Positions 1-12,800 of a stretch of 64,000 bases of DNA are shown piece after piece; position 1 is the stretch's first letter, and each line of letters begins with the position of its first letter. The stretch is from Darksidea phi (Eukaryota > Ascomycota > Dothideomycetes > Pleosporales > Lentitheciaceae): the NCBI GenBank assembly GCA_030770425.1, contig JASJFT010000037.1, positions 1-64,000 of the forward strand. Direction: 5' to 3'. The notes under the pieces were generated by a model. The model was given only the letters and a program-made list of their open reading frames with translations. It ran no database searches and had not been told where the DNA came from. The translations under genes were made by a program, and so were the position numbers.

Positions 1-100
1 CCCCCCCCCCCCACCCCCCCCCCCCCTCCCGCACCCCCTCCTTTCTCCCTTCTCTCTCTCCCTTTTTTTTCTCCCCCCCCCCCCCCCCCCCCCCTTCTCT
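1..100. repeat. C-homopolymer and CT-rich tract
   Basis: The first 100 bases are almost pure pyrimidine on the plus strand: near-pure C over 1-29 broken by an A at 13 and a T at 27, CT-rich sequence to 72, and an unbroken run of 22 C at 73-94. It lies about 400 bases upstream of the myosin start. CT-rich tracts are common in fungal promoters, but a C run this long is unusual and could also be an assembly or sequencing artefact. Confidence 0.8.
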
Positions 101-494
101 AGCTGAACAGCATCACGGTGCAAGGATCTGCTGATGGCAGGTCTAAGCGCCACGTAAGCGCTGCTGGATGGAATCGGTCCAAGCCTCGCGACAAAGCGCA
201 TGGATCCAGTGTCTGCAGTCGGGCACCGTTGCGAGCAGATTGCGTGTCACATAAGGTGGCGGTGCTAGTGGCTGATCCTGCGGTTCGTTGACTCGCGTCT
301 CTGAATCTGAGGTAGAGCTCCCCTCATACCCACACACGATAGTCCACCCGACCGCCTGTACCTTCGATCCTCTTCCACCGCGTGTAGGGTACCCTCTCTG
401 CCACTCTACGATCCGAACCGCAGACCGAAACCATTCCGCTGCAGGCTCCATAACCGCCACAACCGGAACCTGAGCGCATTTGTGGGCATCAACC
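101..494. other. upstream region of class I myosin
   Basis: No coding frame here shows recognisable protein similarity. It is most simply the promoter and 5' leader of the myosin gene that starts at 495. Overlapping short reading frames on both strands look like chance. Confidence 0.5.
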
Positions 495-3400
495 ATGGTA
501 GGACTGCCCTCGCTCTGTGGACGAACGCATGCGCTGACTGAGTTTCTGTATAGGTGCAGAGCAAGCGCGCTGGGCGCAAAAAAGATGGTGGAGGTTCTAA
601 GCAGGCTGCCGGTGGGCAGAAGGCACAGTTTGCGAAGAAAGCTGTTTTTGAGACCACCAAGAAGAAGGAAGTCGGCGTCTCAGATCTTACCTTGATCAGC
701 AAGATATCCAACGAGGCCATCAACGACAATTTGAAGAAGCGATTTGAGAATGGGGAGATATATGTGCGTAGACACCCCCTCCCGCGCAACCCCGCGCCGT
801 ATGCACTCGCATGGGAGCGCCTTAGGAATTCGGCTGACGACGGTCGCAGACATACATTGGGCATGTACTTGTATCCGTCAACCCTTTTCGAGACTGTATG
901 TCGCAGAATCTAGGTGGTCGCGCCGCAGCTAACATGGAGTAGTGGGCATATACACCGACCAGGTGCTGGCCAGCTACAGGGGCAAGAACAGGCTCGAGGT
1001 GCGACATTCAATGTAGATATAAGCTCAACCTAACATTTCTAGGTCCCTCCGCACGTTTTTGCCATCGCCGAGTCCGCCTACTACAACATGAACGCGTACA
1101 AGGACAACCAGTGTGTCATCATTTCCGGAGAATCCGGAGCGGGCAAGACAGAGGCAGCCAAGCGGATAATGCAATACATCGCGAATGTGTCAGGAGGCAG
1201 CAACTCCTCGATTCAAGAAATAAAGGACATGGTGCTGGCCACTAATCCTCTCTTGGAATCTTTTGGAAACGCAAAGACGTTACGAAATAACAACTCGTCG
1301 CGGTTCGGCAAATACCTCGAGATACAATTCAATGCGCAGGGCGAGCCTGTGGGTGCGAACATCAACAATTACCTCCTCGAGAAGTCAAGAGTCGTAGGGC
1401 AGATTACGAATGAACGGAATTTCCATATTTTTTACCAGTTTGCGAAGGCGGCATCACAGAGCCACAGAGGTAAAGTCTTTGCGACGACAAGTTACGAGGG
1501 TCTACTGACGTATTTAGAAACATTTGGCATTCAACAGCCACAATCCTACGTCTACACTAGCCGTTCGAAATGCTACGATGTCCAGGGGATCGATGATCAT
1601 GCAGAATTCAAGGAGACTCTAGCCGCGATGAAGGTCATCGGGCTATCACAAGGCGAGCAGGACAACGTTTTCCGTATGTTAGCAGCCATTCTGTGGCTAG
1701 GGAACGTGGCGTTCCAAGAAGACGACTCCGGAAACGCTGTGATAGTTGACCAGTCAGTCGTTGATTTTGTGGCATACCTGCTAGAAGTCGATTCTGCACA
1801 TGTCAACAAGGCTCTCACTCTACGTGTCATGGAGACAAGTCGAGGTGGACGCAGAGGCTCCGTGTACGATGTCCCACTAAACCCCACCCAGGCCATGTCA
1901 GTTCGAGACGCGCTTGCAAAGGGCATTTACTTCAATTTGTTCGACTGGATCGTAGAGCGCGTAAACGTCTCCCTGAAGGCGAGAGGCGCGATCGACTATT
2001 CCATTGGTATTCTGGACATCTACGGATTCGAAATCTTCGAACGAAACAGCTTTGAGCAGCTTTGTATCAACTATGTCAACGAGAAGCTTCAGCAAATCTT
2101 TATTCAACTGACCTTGAAGGCAGAGCAAGAAGAATATGCAAGGGAGCAGATCCAATGGACGCCGATCAAATACTTTGACAACAAGGTCGTATGCGAACTC
2201 ATCGAGGAAAAGCGACCACCAGGTGTATTCTCGGCCTTGAACGATGCTTGCGCAACGGCATCTGCAGATCCAAAAGCCGCTGACCAGAACTTTGTTCAGA
2301 GGATGAGCGCACTTTCGTCTAATCCGAATTTCCAGCCCCGCCAGGGACAATTTGTTATCAAGCATTACGCTGGCGATGTGTCTTACGCAGTAGAGGGCAT
2401 GACGGACAAGAACAAAGACCAGCTGCTGAAAGACCTACTTCTTCTCCTAGGGCAGAGCTCTAATGCGTTCGTTCACACCCTTTTCCCTAACCAGGTGGAC
2501 ACGGACAACAGGAGGCGGCCCCCAACGGCGGGAGACAAGATCAAAGCTTCTGCGAATGATCTTGTTTCGACTCTTATGAAAGCTACACCGTCATACATTC
2601 GCACAATCAAACCAAACGAGAATAAGTCGCCTACTGAATACAATGTGCCCAACGTCCTTCATCAGATCAAGTATCTTGGTTTACAAGAAAACGTTCGAAT
2701 CCGACGCGCAGGTTTTGCATCGCGTCAGACGTTCGACAAGTTCGTAGAACGTTTCTTCCTTCTGTCTCCGAAGGCCTCGTACGCTGGTGAATACACATGG
2801 ACTGGCACCTACGAAAGCGGTGCCAAGCAGATCCTGAAAGACACCAATATTCCGGCGGCAGAATTCCAGATGGGTACCACCAAAGTTTTCATCAAGACGC
2901 CCGAAACGCTGTTCGCGCTCGAAACCATGCGAGATCGATACTGGCACAATATGGCCATCCGCATTCAACGCGCATGGAGAAACTACCTACGTTATCGCAC
3001 AGAATGCGCTATTCGTATACAGAGGTTCTGGAGGCGCGTAAACGGCGGAATGGAATTCATTCAGATCCGAGATCAAGGCCATAAGGTTCTTCAAGGCCGA
3101 AAGGAGAGGAGGAGGTTCAGTTTGATTGGCTCGCGCAGATTCATGGGCGACTATCTTGGAATCGGCAACAAGGGCGGGCCTGGCGAAGTGATCGCGAACG
3201 ATATCGGCATTTCAGGCAGCGAAGAAGTTCCTTTCTCATGCAGAGCCGAGACCCTGGTCTCCAAGCTTGGGCGCTCGAGTAAGCCCGAGCCGCGTATGCT
3301 TGTGCTGACGAAGAGGAATGTGTATCTGGTGAAGCAGGTGATGGTCAACCGGCAAGTCCAGATCCAAGCCGAGAGGACAATCCCAGTAGGAGCCATCAAG

Positions 3401-4552
3401 TTCATCAGCTGCACAACCCTCAAGGATGACTGGTTCTCCATCGGCGTTGGATCGCCGCAAGCACCGGATCCTTTGGTCAACTGTGTCTTCAAGACAGAGT
3501 TCTTCACTCATCTATCCACAGTATTACGCGGGTCACTGAATCTGAAGATAGGCGACGCGTAAGCTCATTCATCACATAGGCTTTAACCAAAACTAACACA
3601 CGACAGAATCGAGTACAATAAAAAGCCCGGAAAACTTGCGCAGGTCAAGGCGGTCAAAGATCCTGCTGTTCCAAGGGACGACTTGTACAAGAGTGGTACC
3701 ATACATACAGGCCCGGGAGAGCCGCCAAACTCAATCTCTAGACCAACGCCTAAAGGCAAACAAGTTGCAGCGAAACCAATCACAAAAGGCAAGCTACTAC
3801 GTCCAGGTGGTCCTGGTGGGGGGCCATCGAAGCTCGCTAGTCGCCCTGCACCACCTAGACAGACTACTCCTACTGCCGCGCCCCAATCGAGAGCAGTGCC
3901 TCAGCCAATGCCGCAACCAGTCGCTGCCTTGTCAAACGGTACCACTCATGCACGCAATGTCTCCGCATCGTCAAATCGGGCCCCTCCTCCGCCTCCTCCA
4001 CCGCCACCTGCAGCAGCGCCTACACCAAAAGAACCGACCTACAAGGCATTATACGACTTCGCCGGGCAATCGGATGGTGAACTCAGCATCAAAAAGGACG
4101 AAATAATACTGGTGACGCAGAAACAGGGCAACGGTCAGTCATCCCCAAAGCGCTGCTGACGATACAACATTTTTGATAAACACTTAGGCTGGTGGCTCGC
4201 AAGCCGATTAGACAAGTCCGAATCTGGGTGGGCACCGTCCGCATATCTCGAGGAGGTTGTCAATAGACCAGCCCCCCCACCGGCCCCGCCGGCACCGCCT
4301 GCGCGTCCCGCTGCTAATGGGGTTCGCGGTAAAGGCACTCCGCCTGCTCCGCCTGCTAAGCGTCCAGCAGCTAGAAAGCCTCCGACGGACGCGGCGGCTC
4401 GAGATAGTGGGTACTCTGGTAGCGGAGCGAGCAGTTCCGATGTAGGTGCGAGGGACAGTGGTGGAAGTATTGCGGGTGGTCTGGCGGAGGCGCTGCGACA
4501 AAGGCAGGCGGCGATGCAAGGGAAGAAGAAGGCTGATGAAGATGACTGGTGA
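495..4552 (+). CDS. myoA: class I myosin (type I myosin motor, SH3 tail)
   Basis: Actin-based motor of endocytic patches and hyphal tips that activates Arp2/3 through its tail. Proposed exons: 495-497, 554-763, 850-895, 943-998, 1043-3558, 3607-4133 and 4188-4552, giving about 1240 residues, the usual family length. Seen in the protein: P-loop GESGAGKT near 134, TEDS-site serine near 378 in [10 protein letters not shown], two IQ motifs ([23 protein letters not shown]), a TH1 tail, a proline-rich stretch, an SH3 domain near 1088-1143 and an acidic tail ending DEDDW. The first exon is only the ATG. I chose it because a GT-AG intron joins it to the conserved N-terminal frame; this is the least certain part. 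The stop codon overlaps a perfect GTGAGT donor, so a longer C-terminus is possible (see findings). Identity is firm from motor sequence conservation. Confidence 0.95.
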
Positions 4553-5936
4553 GTAAGCGTATTGTAGCTTAATGAGCATTTTGCGCCGTTTGTGCTGTGG
4601 TGTTTTTTAGGTATATCGGTTGGAAGTGTGTTTTAGCGAGGGTCGTCTGATTAAAAGCTGATCAGGCCGGCCATGAATTGCAGCGGCATACTTGGGCACC
4701 CTGAGAAAGATTGGGATAGATCTCGGTTACAGTGGGTTACTTTTCGACAAAAGGATGGAAGTCTTAGTGCTATAGATATTCGCATTTGGCTCGATATTCG
4801 TTATACATCATTCCTCCAGGCCTGACCCGATAACTAGGGTATTGACTCGTCCTAACGCGTGCTTATCATGGTAGTCTTTATGGGTCACACCTCGCTAGAA
4901 TTGGGTTTGTTGGAGGTTGAATGTAAATGTCACTTAGAACTATAGATAGATAAGTCTACAACATGTGATCTCGGAGATATGGGCGACGTCTTGACGGACA
5001 GACTTCAACCACTCCACCTTCTTCTGAGTTTCTCAGATATATCATCAACTAAGCTGGCCCTTTGGACTTATCTGTTAATAACACGCACTTGGCGGCCCAT
5101 CTTCAGGTCACGTTGCCGCCTTCGCCCCGTTTCATCGGAATATAGGCCCGCACCAGCCGCCTCGATCCCGTGCCTCCGACGCCAATGCCCAACACTTCAT
5201 CCTCTTCGAAAATTTATCCGACCATCAGATGCTTGCAGCTTGTCCACAAGCCCGCCCAATCCGCATAGCTTCGGAACGGTCACCCCCGCCTGCGCAGTTC
5301 AGGACCGCTATCACCGCCTGATGATTCCTCTCAGCCGTCGAATCATCGGGTGCCGTTGTGTTGGATAGACGCGGAAGAGCGTCTAGACTGCGAGCAATCT
5401 GCAAATGTCGATGTCGAACTTCGCGGCAATTGTGCTCCGCATACCACCAGATTGTGGAATATGGTAGAGCAGGAACGATGGCGGAAGTTCTCGCCACAAT
5501 CACGGACCTAGTCACGCCGATCTAGATTGCCTCAATTGAGAGGCTCTCTCACGGTGATGGCATGCGGCAAAGCGCGTATACTTTGGTACTTTGCCGTTCC
5601 ACCGGCCAATAGCATTCGAGTAGAGCGATCTGCGACATGTACAGGGCTCGTTGCTAATACATCCGGATATTCGAGCCTCTGGCTCCACCATTCAAGATTT
5701 CATGAGTGGTTTGGTAGACGCTCTTCGAGCCACACCTAGGTACTAAAAGGTGACAATTTACTGCTATTGTCTTGAAGTGTGCGGGTTCGTTCGTTCCTCC
5801 CACCTTCCTGACTTCTTTTCTACCATCCCACTCAAACTTTTTCCCTGCATTGTTGCGAACCTTGGTTGAGAGAATACCACACCACTGCGACTTGATTCCG
5901 GAACCGGTCCAGATACTCCGACTGCTTATATTGACT
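4553..5936. other. intergenic, myosin 3' side and beta-glucosidase upstream
   Basis: About 1.4 kb without a gene I can support. Short frames at 4979-5368 (+), 5225-5515 (-) and 5654-6103 (-) have no recognisable motifs. The last few hundred bases are presumably the promoter of the GH3 gene. Confidence 0.5.
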
Positions 5937-8900
5937 ATGAGCGGTGTCGAGCTTGTGACCCCTACTCCGATAGAGGGGGGCAAAATCGAACCAGTAGATA
6001 TAAAGGAAGCAGTTGTCCAAGTACAACCGCTGACCCCCGAATTGACGCCTGCGACTACACCGGAAGAGCAGTCCCCGAGCCGCGACGGTATCATGACGGG
6101 CAAGAAGATTTTTGGGCTTGAGAAGCCGGATGATAAGGCGAGGGCGTTGGCTGCTAAGTTAACTCTGGAAGAGCAGGTATGTTCGCCCTTGCTCCCTTCA
6201 GGGTTTAAGGTGCTTCGGTCTTCTCTACGTTCCGGATTCGGCCTGGATGAGCATCAGTTTAGATTGCGTATGCAACCTTATTCTTGCAACCTTCGTCCGA
6301 ACATGGTACACGAATGTCTTTAAATCTGTTACTGCCTGGTCCAACGGAGGCTTCATGTCTCCCATTTACCATGCCCTAGTAGTCTGGCCATTCTCAGCAC
6401 TGATGGCACGTTTGCCAGCACCAGAAAGAGTAGGGAGACTCGGTTTCGAGCTATTGGATGCACAATCATTTCGACCTAATGGGTTGGAATCTCATTTGGA
6501 GCCTTTGAGTTCATATTGTGGACATATAGCGGATTGCACTGGAATTCCGCTGACTTTTCTAGATCTCATTGTTGGCCGGAGCAGACTTCTGGAGGTCAAT
6601 GCCTATCCCTAGCAAGGGTGTACCATCTGTCAAGACTTCAGACGGACCCAATGGCGCAAGAGGAGAGTTCTTCACCAATGGCACACCTGTAAGTCACTTC
6701 CCAAAAGTAACGCATTGATGTCATTAACTTCTCGAGGCGGCGTTATTCCCGTGCGGTATATCGATGGCGTCAACGTGGAATTTGGACCTGATGGAGGAGA
6801 TTGGTCGGCACCTTGGAGAGGAGACCAAAGCACGCGGTGCCAACGTCCTTCTCGCCCCTACCGTTTGCATGCACCGCTCTCCCCTCGGCGGTCGTAACTT
6901 CGAATCTTACTCAGAAGACCCGTTTCTCACTGGAAAGCTCGCTGCCTCATACATTCGTGGACTTCAGAGTAAGAAGGTTGCTGCTACGATCAAGCATTTC
7001 GTAGGGAACGAACAAGAAACGGAACGACAGGCCTATGATGCAGTCGTTGCAGAACGACCGCTCAGAGAGATTTATCTCAAGCCGTTTGAGATTGCGGTCC
7101 GTGAGGCTTCACCGTGGGCTCTTATGAGCTCATATAACGTAATCAACGGCGTGCATGCTGATGAGTATGAACATACACTAAAGGAGGTTTTGAGAGGGGA
7201 GTGGGGCTGGAACGGGACTGTTATTTCGGACTGGACAGGAACTTATGCCACTGCACCTTCAATTAAGTCTGGCGTCGACATCGAAATGCCAGGACCCACA
7301 AAATGGCGGAAATTGGACCAGGTTCTGGCAGCTCTCGAGGAAGGTGACATCACTAGAGAAGAGATTGAGCAAGCCGCAGGTAATGTCCTCTTCTTGGTGG
7401 ACCGGACCAAAGGTCTAGATGACCACTCTCCGGAGCCAGCAGAACAGTCTATCGACAATGTGGAAACACGTAACTTGATCCTTCAAGCCGGCATTGAGGG
7501 GTTGACGCTTTTGAAGAATGATAACGAGGTTTTGCCCATCAAAGGTGCTAGAAAGATCGCAATGATCGGGCCAAACGTCAAGCGAGCAATTGTCAGTGGC
7601 GGAGGCAGCGCCGGATTGAACCCCTACTACAAGATCAGCCCATGGGACGGTATGAAAGAACGGTTCAATGGCGAACTCGCATTTGCGCAAGGGTGCGACA
7701 GCTCAAAATGGCTTCCGCTTGCTTCTCCGTTTGTTGTAACACCGGATGGTCAGCCAGGTGTACGGTTAGAGTATTATACTGGCGATAGATTCAAGGGCGA
7801 GCCGGCCGTTGTTCAGCACAAAGTCAGTACAGACCTTTGGCTTTGGGACTCAGCGCCGAAGGTAGTACTTCCAGGCTACTCTTTCAAGGTGAAAGCCACC
7901 TTGACACCAAAGTCGACCGGAAATCACACATTTAGCTTTGCGTCTGTGGGCCCTGGCAGGCTGTTCCTCGACGGTGAGCTATTTATCAACAACTGGGATT
8001 GGACGGATGAGGGCGAGGCTATGTTCTCTGCCTCTGAAGACGTGTTGAAGTCCATTCAACTTGTGGAAGGCAAGCCGGTAGAACTTCTCGTCGAAAGCAC
8101 CAACGAGGTTCGACCAGCATCCAAAGTCTCCATCATTGGCCGCCGACACGACTATGGTGGCTGTCGTATCGGGTACCAAGAAGAGGACAAAGTCGACCGA
8201 TTACAAGAGGCTGCTAATGTAGCCAAGGATGCCGATGTCGCTGTGGTCGTCGTTGGTCTTGATGCTGAATGGGAATCAGAAGGCTACGACAGGCAAAGCA
8301 TGGACCTCCCAAAGAACGGTTCCCAAGATCGCCTCATTGAAGCTGTCCTTGCCGCTAACCCGCGCACCATCGTGGTAAACCAGTCCGGTACCCCTGTAAC
8401 AATGCCGTGGGCCAACCAAGCGCCCGCAATCCTACAAGCTTGGTACCAAGGTCAAGAAGCTGGACATGCTCTCGCGGATGTTCTTCTGGGTAACGCGAGT
8501 CCGAGCGGAAAGCTGCCTACCACTTTCCCTGTCCGCATTGAAGACAACCCGTCATACAACAATTGGCCTTGCGAGAACCTAAAGACCGTGTACGGAGAAG
8601 GTATATACATCGGGTATAGACACTATGAGCGCTCCAAGATCACACCTCTCTTCCCCTTCGGCCATGGTCTCACGTACACCACTTTCAACTACGGAACACC
8701 ATCTGCGAGCACCACCACGCTCTCCGAGTCTAATGTCATCACGATGAGGGTCCCTATCACAAACACGGGAGCGGTGGCTGCGCATGAAACTGTGCAAGCC
8801 TATGTGAAAGATGTGAAGTCAACGCTGCCACGACCGGAGAAGGAACTACAGGCTTTCGGCAAGGTATTTTTGCGACCGGGAGAGACGAAGAACGTGGTCT

Positions 8901-9122
8901 TAAGGCTGGACAAGTACTCAGTGGGATACTTTGACACTTCACTAGGGCAGTCAGGATTATGGATTGCGGAGGAGGGTGCGTTTGAAGTGCTCATTGGAGC
9001 AAGCAGCGCGGATATCAGGTAAGGCTGACCTCCGTATCTCGTTGGAGACTTTTCTTGCTAACGCTACGCTCAGGGTGAAACTCCGCTTTGACGTGAGGGA
9101 ATCGTTCACATGGATTTTCTAA
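5937..9122 (+). CDS. GH3 beta-glucosidase with PA14 domain
   Basis: Glycoside hydrolase family 3 enzyme that removes terminal beta-linked glucose from cello-oligosaccharides or glucosides. Exons 5937-6176, 6563-6688, 6737-9018 and 9074-9122 give about 898 residues. Exon joins are fixed by conserved motifs: LTLEEQ runs directly into ISLLAGADFW, then AALFPCGIS, and the end reads SADIRVKLRFDV. The nucleophile Asp lies near residue 287 in GTVISDW. A PA14-like insert (about 460-605) sits between the (beta/alpha)6 sandwich halves, followed by a fibronectin-III-like C-terminus (about 775-875). There is no signal peptide, so an intracellular enzyme is likely, as in the bglI-type subgroup. The N-terminal 60 residues before the GH3 fold look low in conservation. 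The ATG at 5937 was chosen; an upstream in-frame alternative start at 5772 is not ATG-supported by context. Intron 1 is 386 bases, far longer than the others. Confidence 0.93.
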
Positions 9123-9848
9123 ATGTTGTTCCGAGCTCTGAGAGAAGGGTGTTTACTGCAGGGTGTTCGGAGTCGGGCGTCATCATTTGTGTCTCGTACT
9201 AACGAGTAATGCAATTTATTCCGAAGAAAGACGAAAGATCGCCGGTGTGGTCATAGGTTGTATAGTTGTACTCGACGAGAAAGGGAGAGCGCCAAGTTTT
9301 ATGCCATTTCCAGTGTGACGTTTGAGCTTTTTCGCAAGATATTTGCATGCAGCAATAAGCATAGCCTTCAAGCTAGATAGTCGGGCGTGATGTATCTTGA
9401 ATGCGTGAGTGGTCGGCTCACGTGGCGATCGACAGCCGGGCCTACACGGATCATTATTTCACCGAGCTCCGGGTGACCCTCGTTTTGCTTTGGAGCTCTC
9501 ATGATGTCCACCCCGACGATCATCACTGTTCTACGAAACATCGCTCTGAATACGGCCTTTTTGGAGTCGCGTGAGCCGCTTATATATGCTTGCGACTTCT
9601 TTGTTCTAAATTTCGTGTTAAACCCTACACTAGACGACGACAGCGCCAGCTTGAGCTGGTCCCTCCTATCGACTGCGACTCGCCCCGTTCCGGAACCGGA
9701 ACCACCACTGTACAACCCACGGCCCATCACCTCTTGGACGAAGCTTCAATGAGCTTCCGGACCTTTTGACATAATCATACGTCTCGCGAACGCGTCTTTC
9801 TTTCCCGGTGCTATATCCTTAAAGCCGATAAATTGCTGTCAAGCCGAG
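9123..9848. other. intergenic, Sin3 upstream
   Basis: About 730 bases between the GH3 stop and the Sin3 start. Small frames at 9368-9730 (-) and 9501-9752 (+) have no motifs. Probably a 3' UTR plus the Sin3 promoter and leader. Confidence 0.5.
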
Positions 9849-12800
9849 ATGAATCCAGCGCACCGCGACGGGTGGCCGCCGTCACAAGCGGCCGCACCCG
9901 CGCCAGGTCAACAGCAAACAGAGCAGGGCCAGGGACAAGCCCCGCGGCCACTGAACTCCTTCGGGTGCGTACTCTCGTCTCTCCTTTCACTTCCTATGCC
10001 AGCCATGATGGACAAGGCGGCTTCGGAGCGCTTTTACACATCTCCCTTCGACTGGCTGTATACTGACGATGGCGATGATGACAGGTCTAACAATGCGACG
10101 CAACAACCGCCATCTCAGACGTCCCCGGCGCAAGGCTCAGGGCCTGTGCTGCCTCCACCTTCTGGTATGGTGCTCTTGTGACCAATTTCTATGATGACGC
10201 TGCTAACACCAGGCCAGGTGCCCCTTTTTATGCGTCAAATGCCGCTGCGCAGCACAACCAAAACCTTCCTGCGCTGCCCGGGCTAACTGGCCAGCCGCCT
10301 CAAGCATCGCCACATCTGTCCGCGCAACGACCGCCTTCGTCAGAGTCAGGACCCCCCCCTCAGGGAGCTCAGACCGCTCCGCAAGGACCGTCTTATTCGC
10401 TACCCGGCATTTCACAAACACTACAACCGCCACACGGCTCAGCGTCGAATCAGCTGAACTCGGAACGCGAAAGGGAGCTTCGAGATCGCGAGAACATTCA
10501 ACGGGAGATTATGGAGTATGCAACCCAGCAAGAAGAGAGGGGCAAGATAGAAGCGGAGCAGCGAGAACGAGAGCTTCGTGAGCGACAGCAGCACGAGCAA
10601 GCGACGCACGAGAATCACTCCGGGCCCATCCAAATCCACCAACCCGTTGCAGTTGCTCCTTCAACCCGCACGATCCATGGACCCAATGGCCTTCTGGGAC
10701 AGCCTGGTCCGCTTGGCGGCCCCTCAATACCTGGCCCTGGACCCCCTAGCTCAATGTTTGGCGTGGGTGCGGTCCAAACAGTTCAACAGGGGGAGACGAC
10801 ACCGAGAATGCAGCACGCTGTGCAGCCCCCTCAGCCTTCCATGCTCATGCCCTTCACAGGGCCGCCAGGGCCGGGAGGAATGGCGATTGGCCAGGGTCAG
10901 CAACCCATTCTGAACGTGAGTAACGCGTCGGGCAACTACATCATGTGAGATACTGACTGGCAAATAGGATGCACTTAGCTATCTTGACCAGGTGAAGGTT
11001 CAGTTCGCAGACCACCCTGATGTGTATAACAGGTTTCTGGACATTATGAAAGACTTTAAGAGCGGAGCGATTGATACCCCAGGCGTCATTGAGAGGGTGT
11101 CTACTTTGTTTGCGGGCCACCCAAACCTCATCCAGGGATTCAACACATTCTTACCTCCTGGCTACAAGATCGAATGTGGCACGAACGGTGATCCCAACGC
11201 GATCCGGGTCACTACTCCGATGGGTACAATGGTGTCCACCATGCCCGCTCCAAGACCTCTTTCGCCACCACGAAGCGCTGCCGTCAATGGCAATGCTGCG
11301 CCTCCGAACGACCAAGGTTACTATGAACCAGGGCAAACCCGTAGCTGGGCACAAAACCTGAGAGACTTGAGACCTCCCCAGGCTCCTGAGGTCCAAGAGC
11401 CAACGTTTTCTCCCAATAACCGCAATCTTGGACAGCCACTTTTTGGTCCACAACAGGGACAGCAAGGACCAGCTCCCCTCTCACCCGAGGCGGTGGCTCG
11501 TCCTCATCCTCATCCTGATGTAGCTGCTTCAGCTGCCGCAATCGTGCACCAACAAGAGCAAAGAGGGGTATCCCAGTTACAGAATGCAGTATCTGCAGCG
11601 ACCGGACGCTCCATCATGTCACCTAGCGCAGACGTCTCCACCCCATTGCCAGGTCAAATTCTCAACGGTGCGGCTCAAGCGGCCCAGGCTGGGACGGTCG
11701 GTGCTGAGAAGCGGGGACCCGTTGAATTCAATCACGCAATCAGCTACGTGAATAAGATCAAGGTGAGCCTGCAGTATTCTCGAGCATTTATGTGTGATGA
11801 TGCTGACGAAGAATGTAGAATCGTTTCGCTTCCCAACCAGACATCTATAAACAGTTTTTGGAAATCTTGCAGACATATCAGCGAGAATCAAAGCCGATTC
11901 AGGATGTCTATGCACAGGTGACTGGACTGTTCAGCGCCGCGCCTGATCTGCTGGAAGACTTCAAACAATTCCTGCCCGAGTCAGCTGCTCAACATCGCGC
12001 CCAACAAGCTGCAAGACACAACGAAGAGGCAGCTTTGATCGGCAATGTGCGAGGCGATGCAGCATACGGTCAAGCGTCTAATCATCAGCAAACTCCACGC
12101 GCAGATACTTCGCGACTACCCCCTATGGGTAACTTTGCACCAACTCCTACAGCAAACCGAGACAACAAGCGGAAGCGAGGTGAACGTCAGATAGCTGGGG
12201 CTGCAGCGGCAGTCATACCTACTCAGACGGTCCAGGAGGCTCCTATCTCAAGTGTGCGTAGCACGTATGGGCAAGGCAATGGTAGCAAGGTATGCTCAGA
12301 TCTTTCTTCACTCGTTATTTTCGTGAATCTTTGGGGCATGGGCCTCCCCTTCGTTCTCCTTCACCTGCACGTTTCCTTCACATTGCACTCTCCATATTAT
12401 CTTAGTCTGTCGCCACAATTTTGCCTTAGACGACTCCTCTGCCTTGCAATTTTGTAATGGCTTCCGCCGATAAGGAGGATAGCAACTCCTCGTCCGCTTC
12501 GTCTTCCCACAGACTGCATACTTCCGAACCTCGTTTTTCCATCCCCAAGTATTCTCTGCGGAGCTCTCTTCGCGCTAGCCACAATAGCCCGAGAATTATG
12601 GGCAAAAGGAAGCAACCCTCAGATGCAAATGCTAACCTACCAAAGCGTGCCAAAACTGGCCACGCAAAACAGCCGATTGTGCCAGATGGTCCAGCGATAT
12701 CTCCAACTTTGACCCCGGCCCAACCCGAGCCGATGCCTCCCACCACAACTACGACCCCGAACCAAGATGAGCTGGCATTCTTCGACCGTGTGAAAAAATT

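Noticed and set aside
2690..2706. tRNA B-box-like GTTCGAATCC
   Set aside because: It lies in the conserved myosin motor coding sequence and has no tRNA A box or cloverleaf around it.
5772..5936. Longer N-terminus for the GH3 gene
   Set aside because: The frame is open upstream, but the extension is Leu/Phe/Pro-rich without family support, and the ATG at 5937 gives a normal start.
10992..11060. Exon 4 of sin3 starting at 10992
   Set aside because: The acceptor at 10991 fits the frame, but the upstream acceptor at 10967 restores the conserved PAH1 helix DALSYLDQ and has a better branch site.
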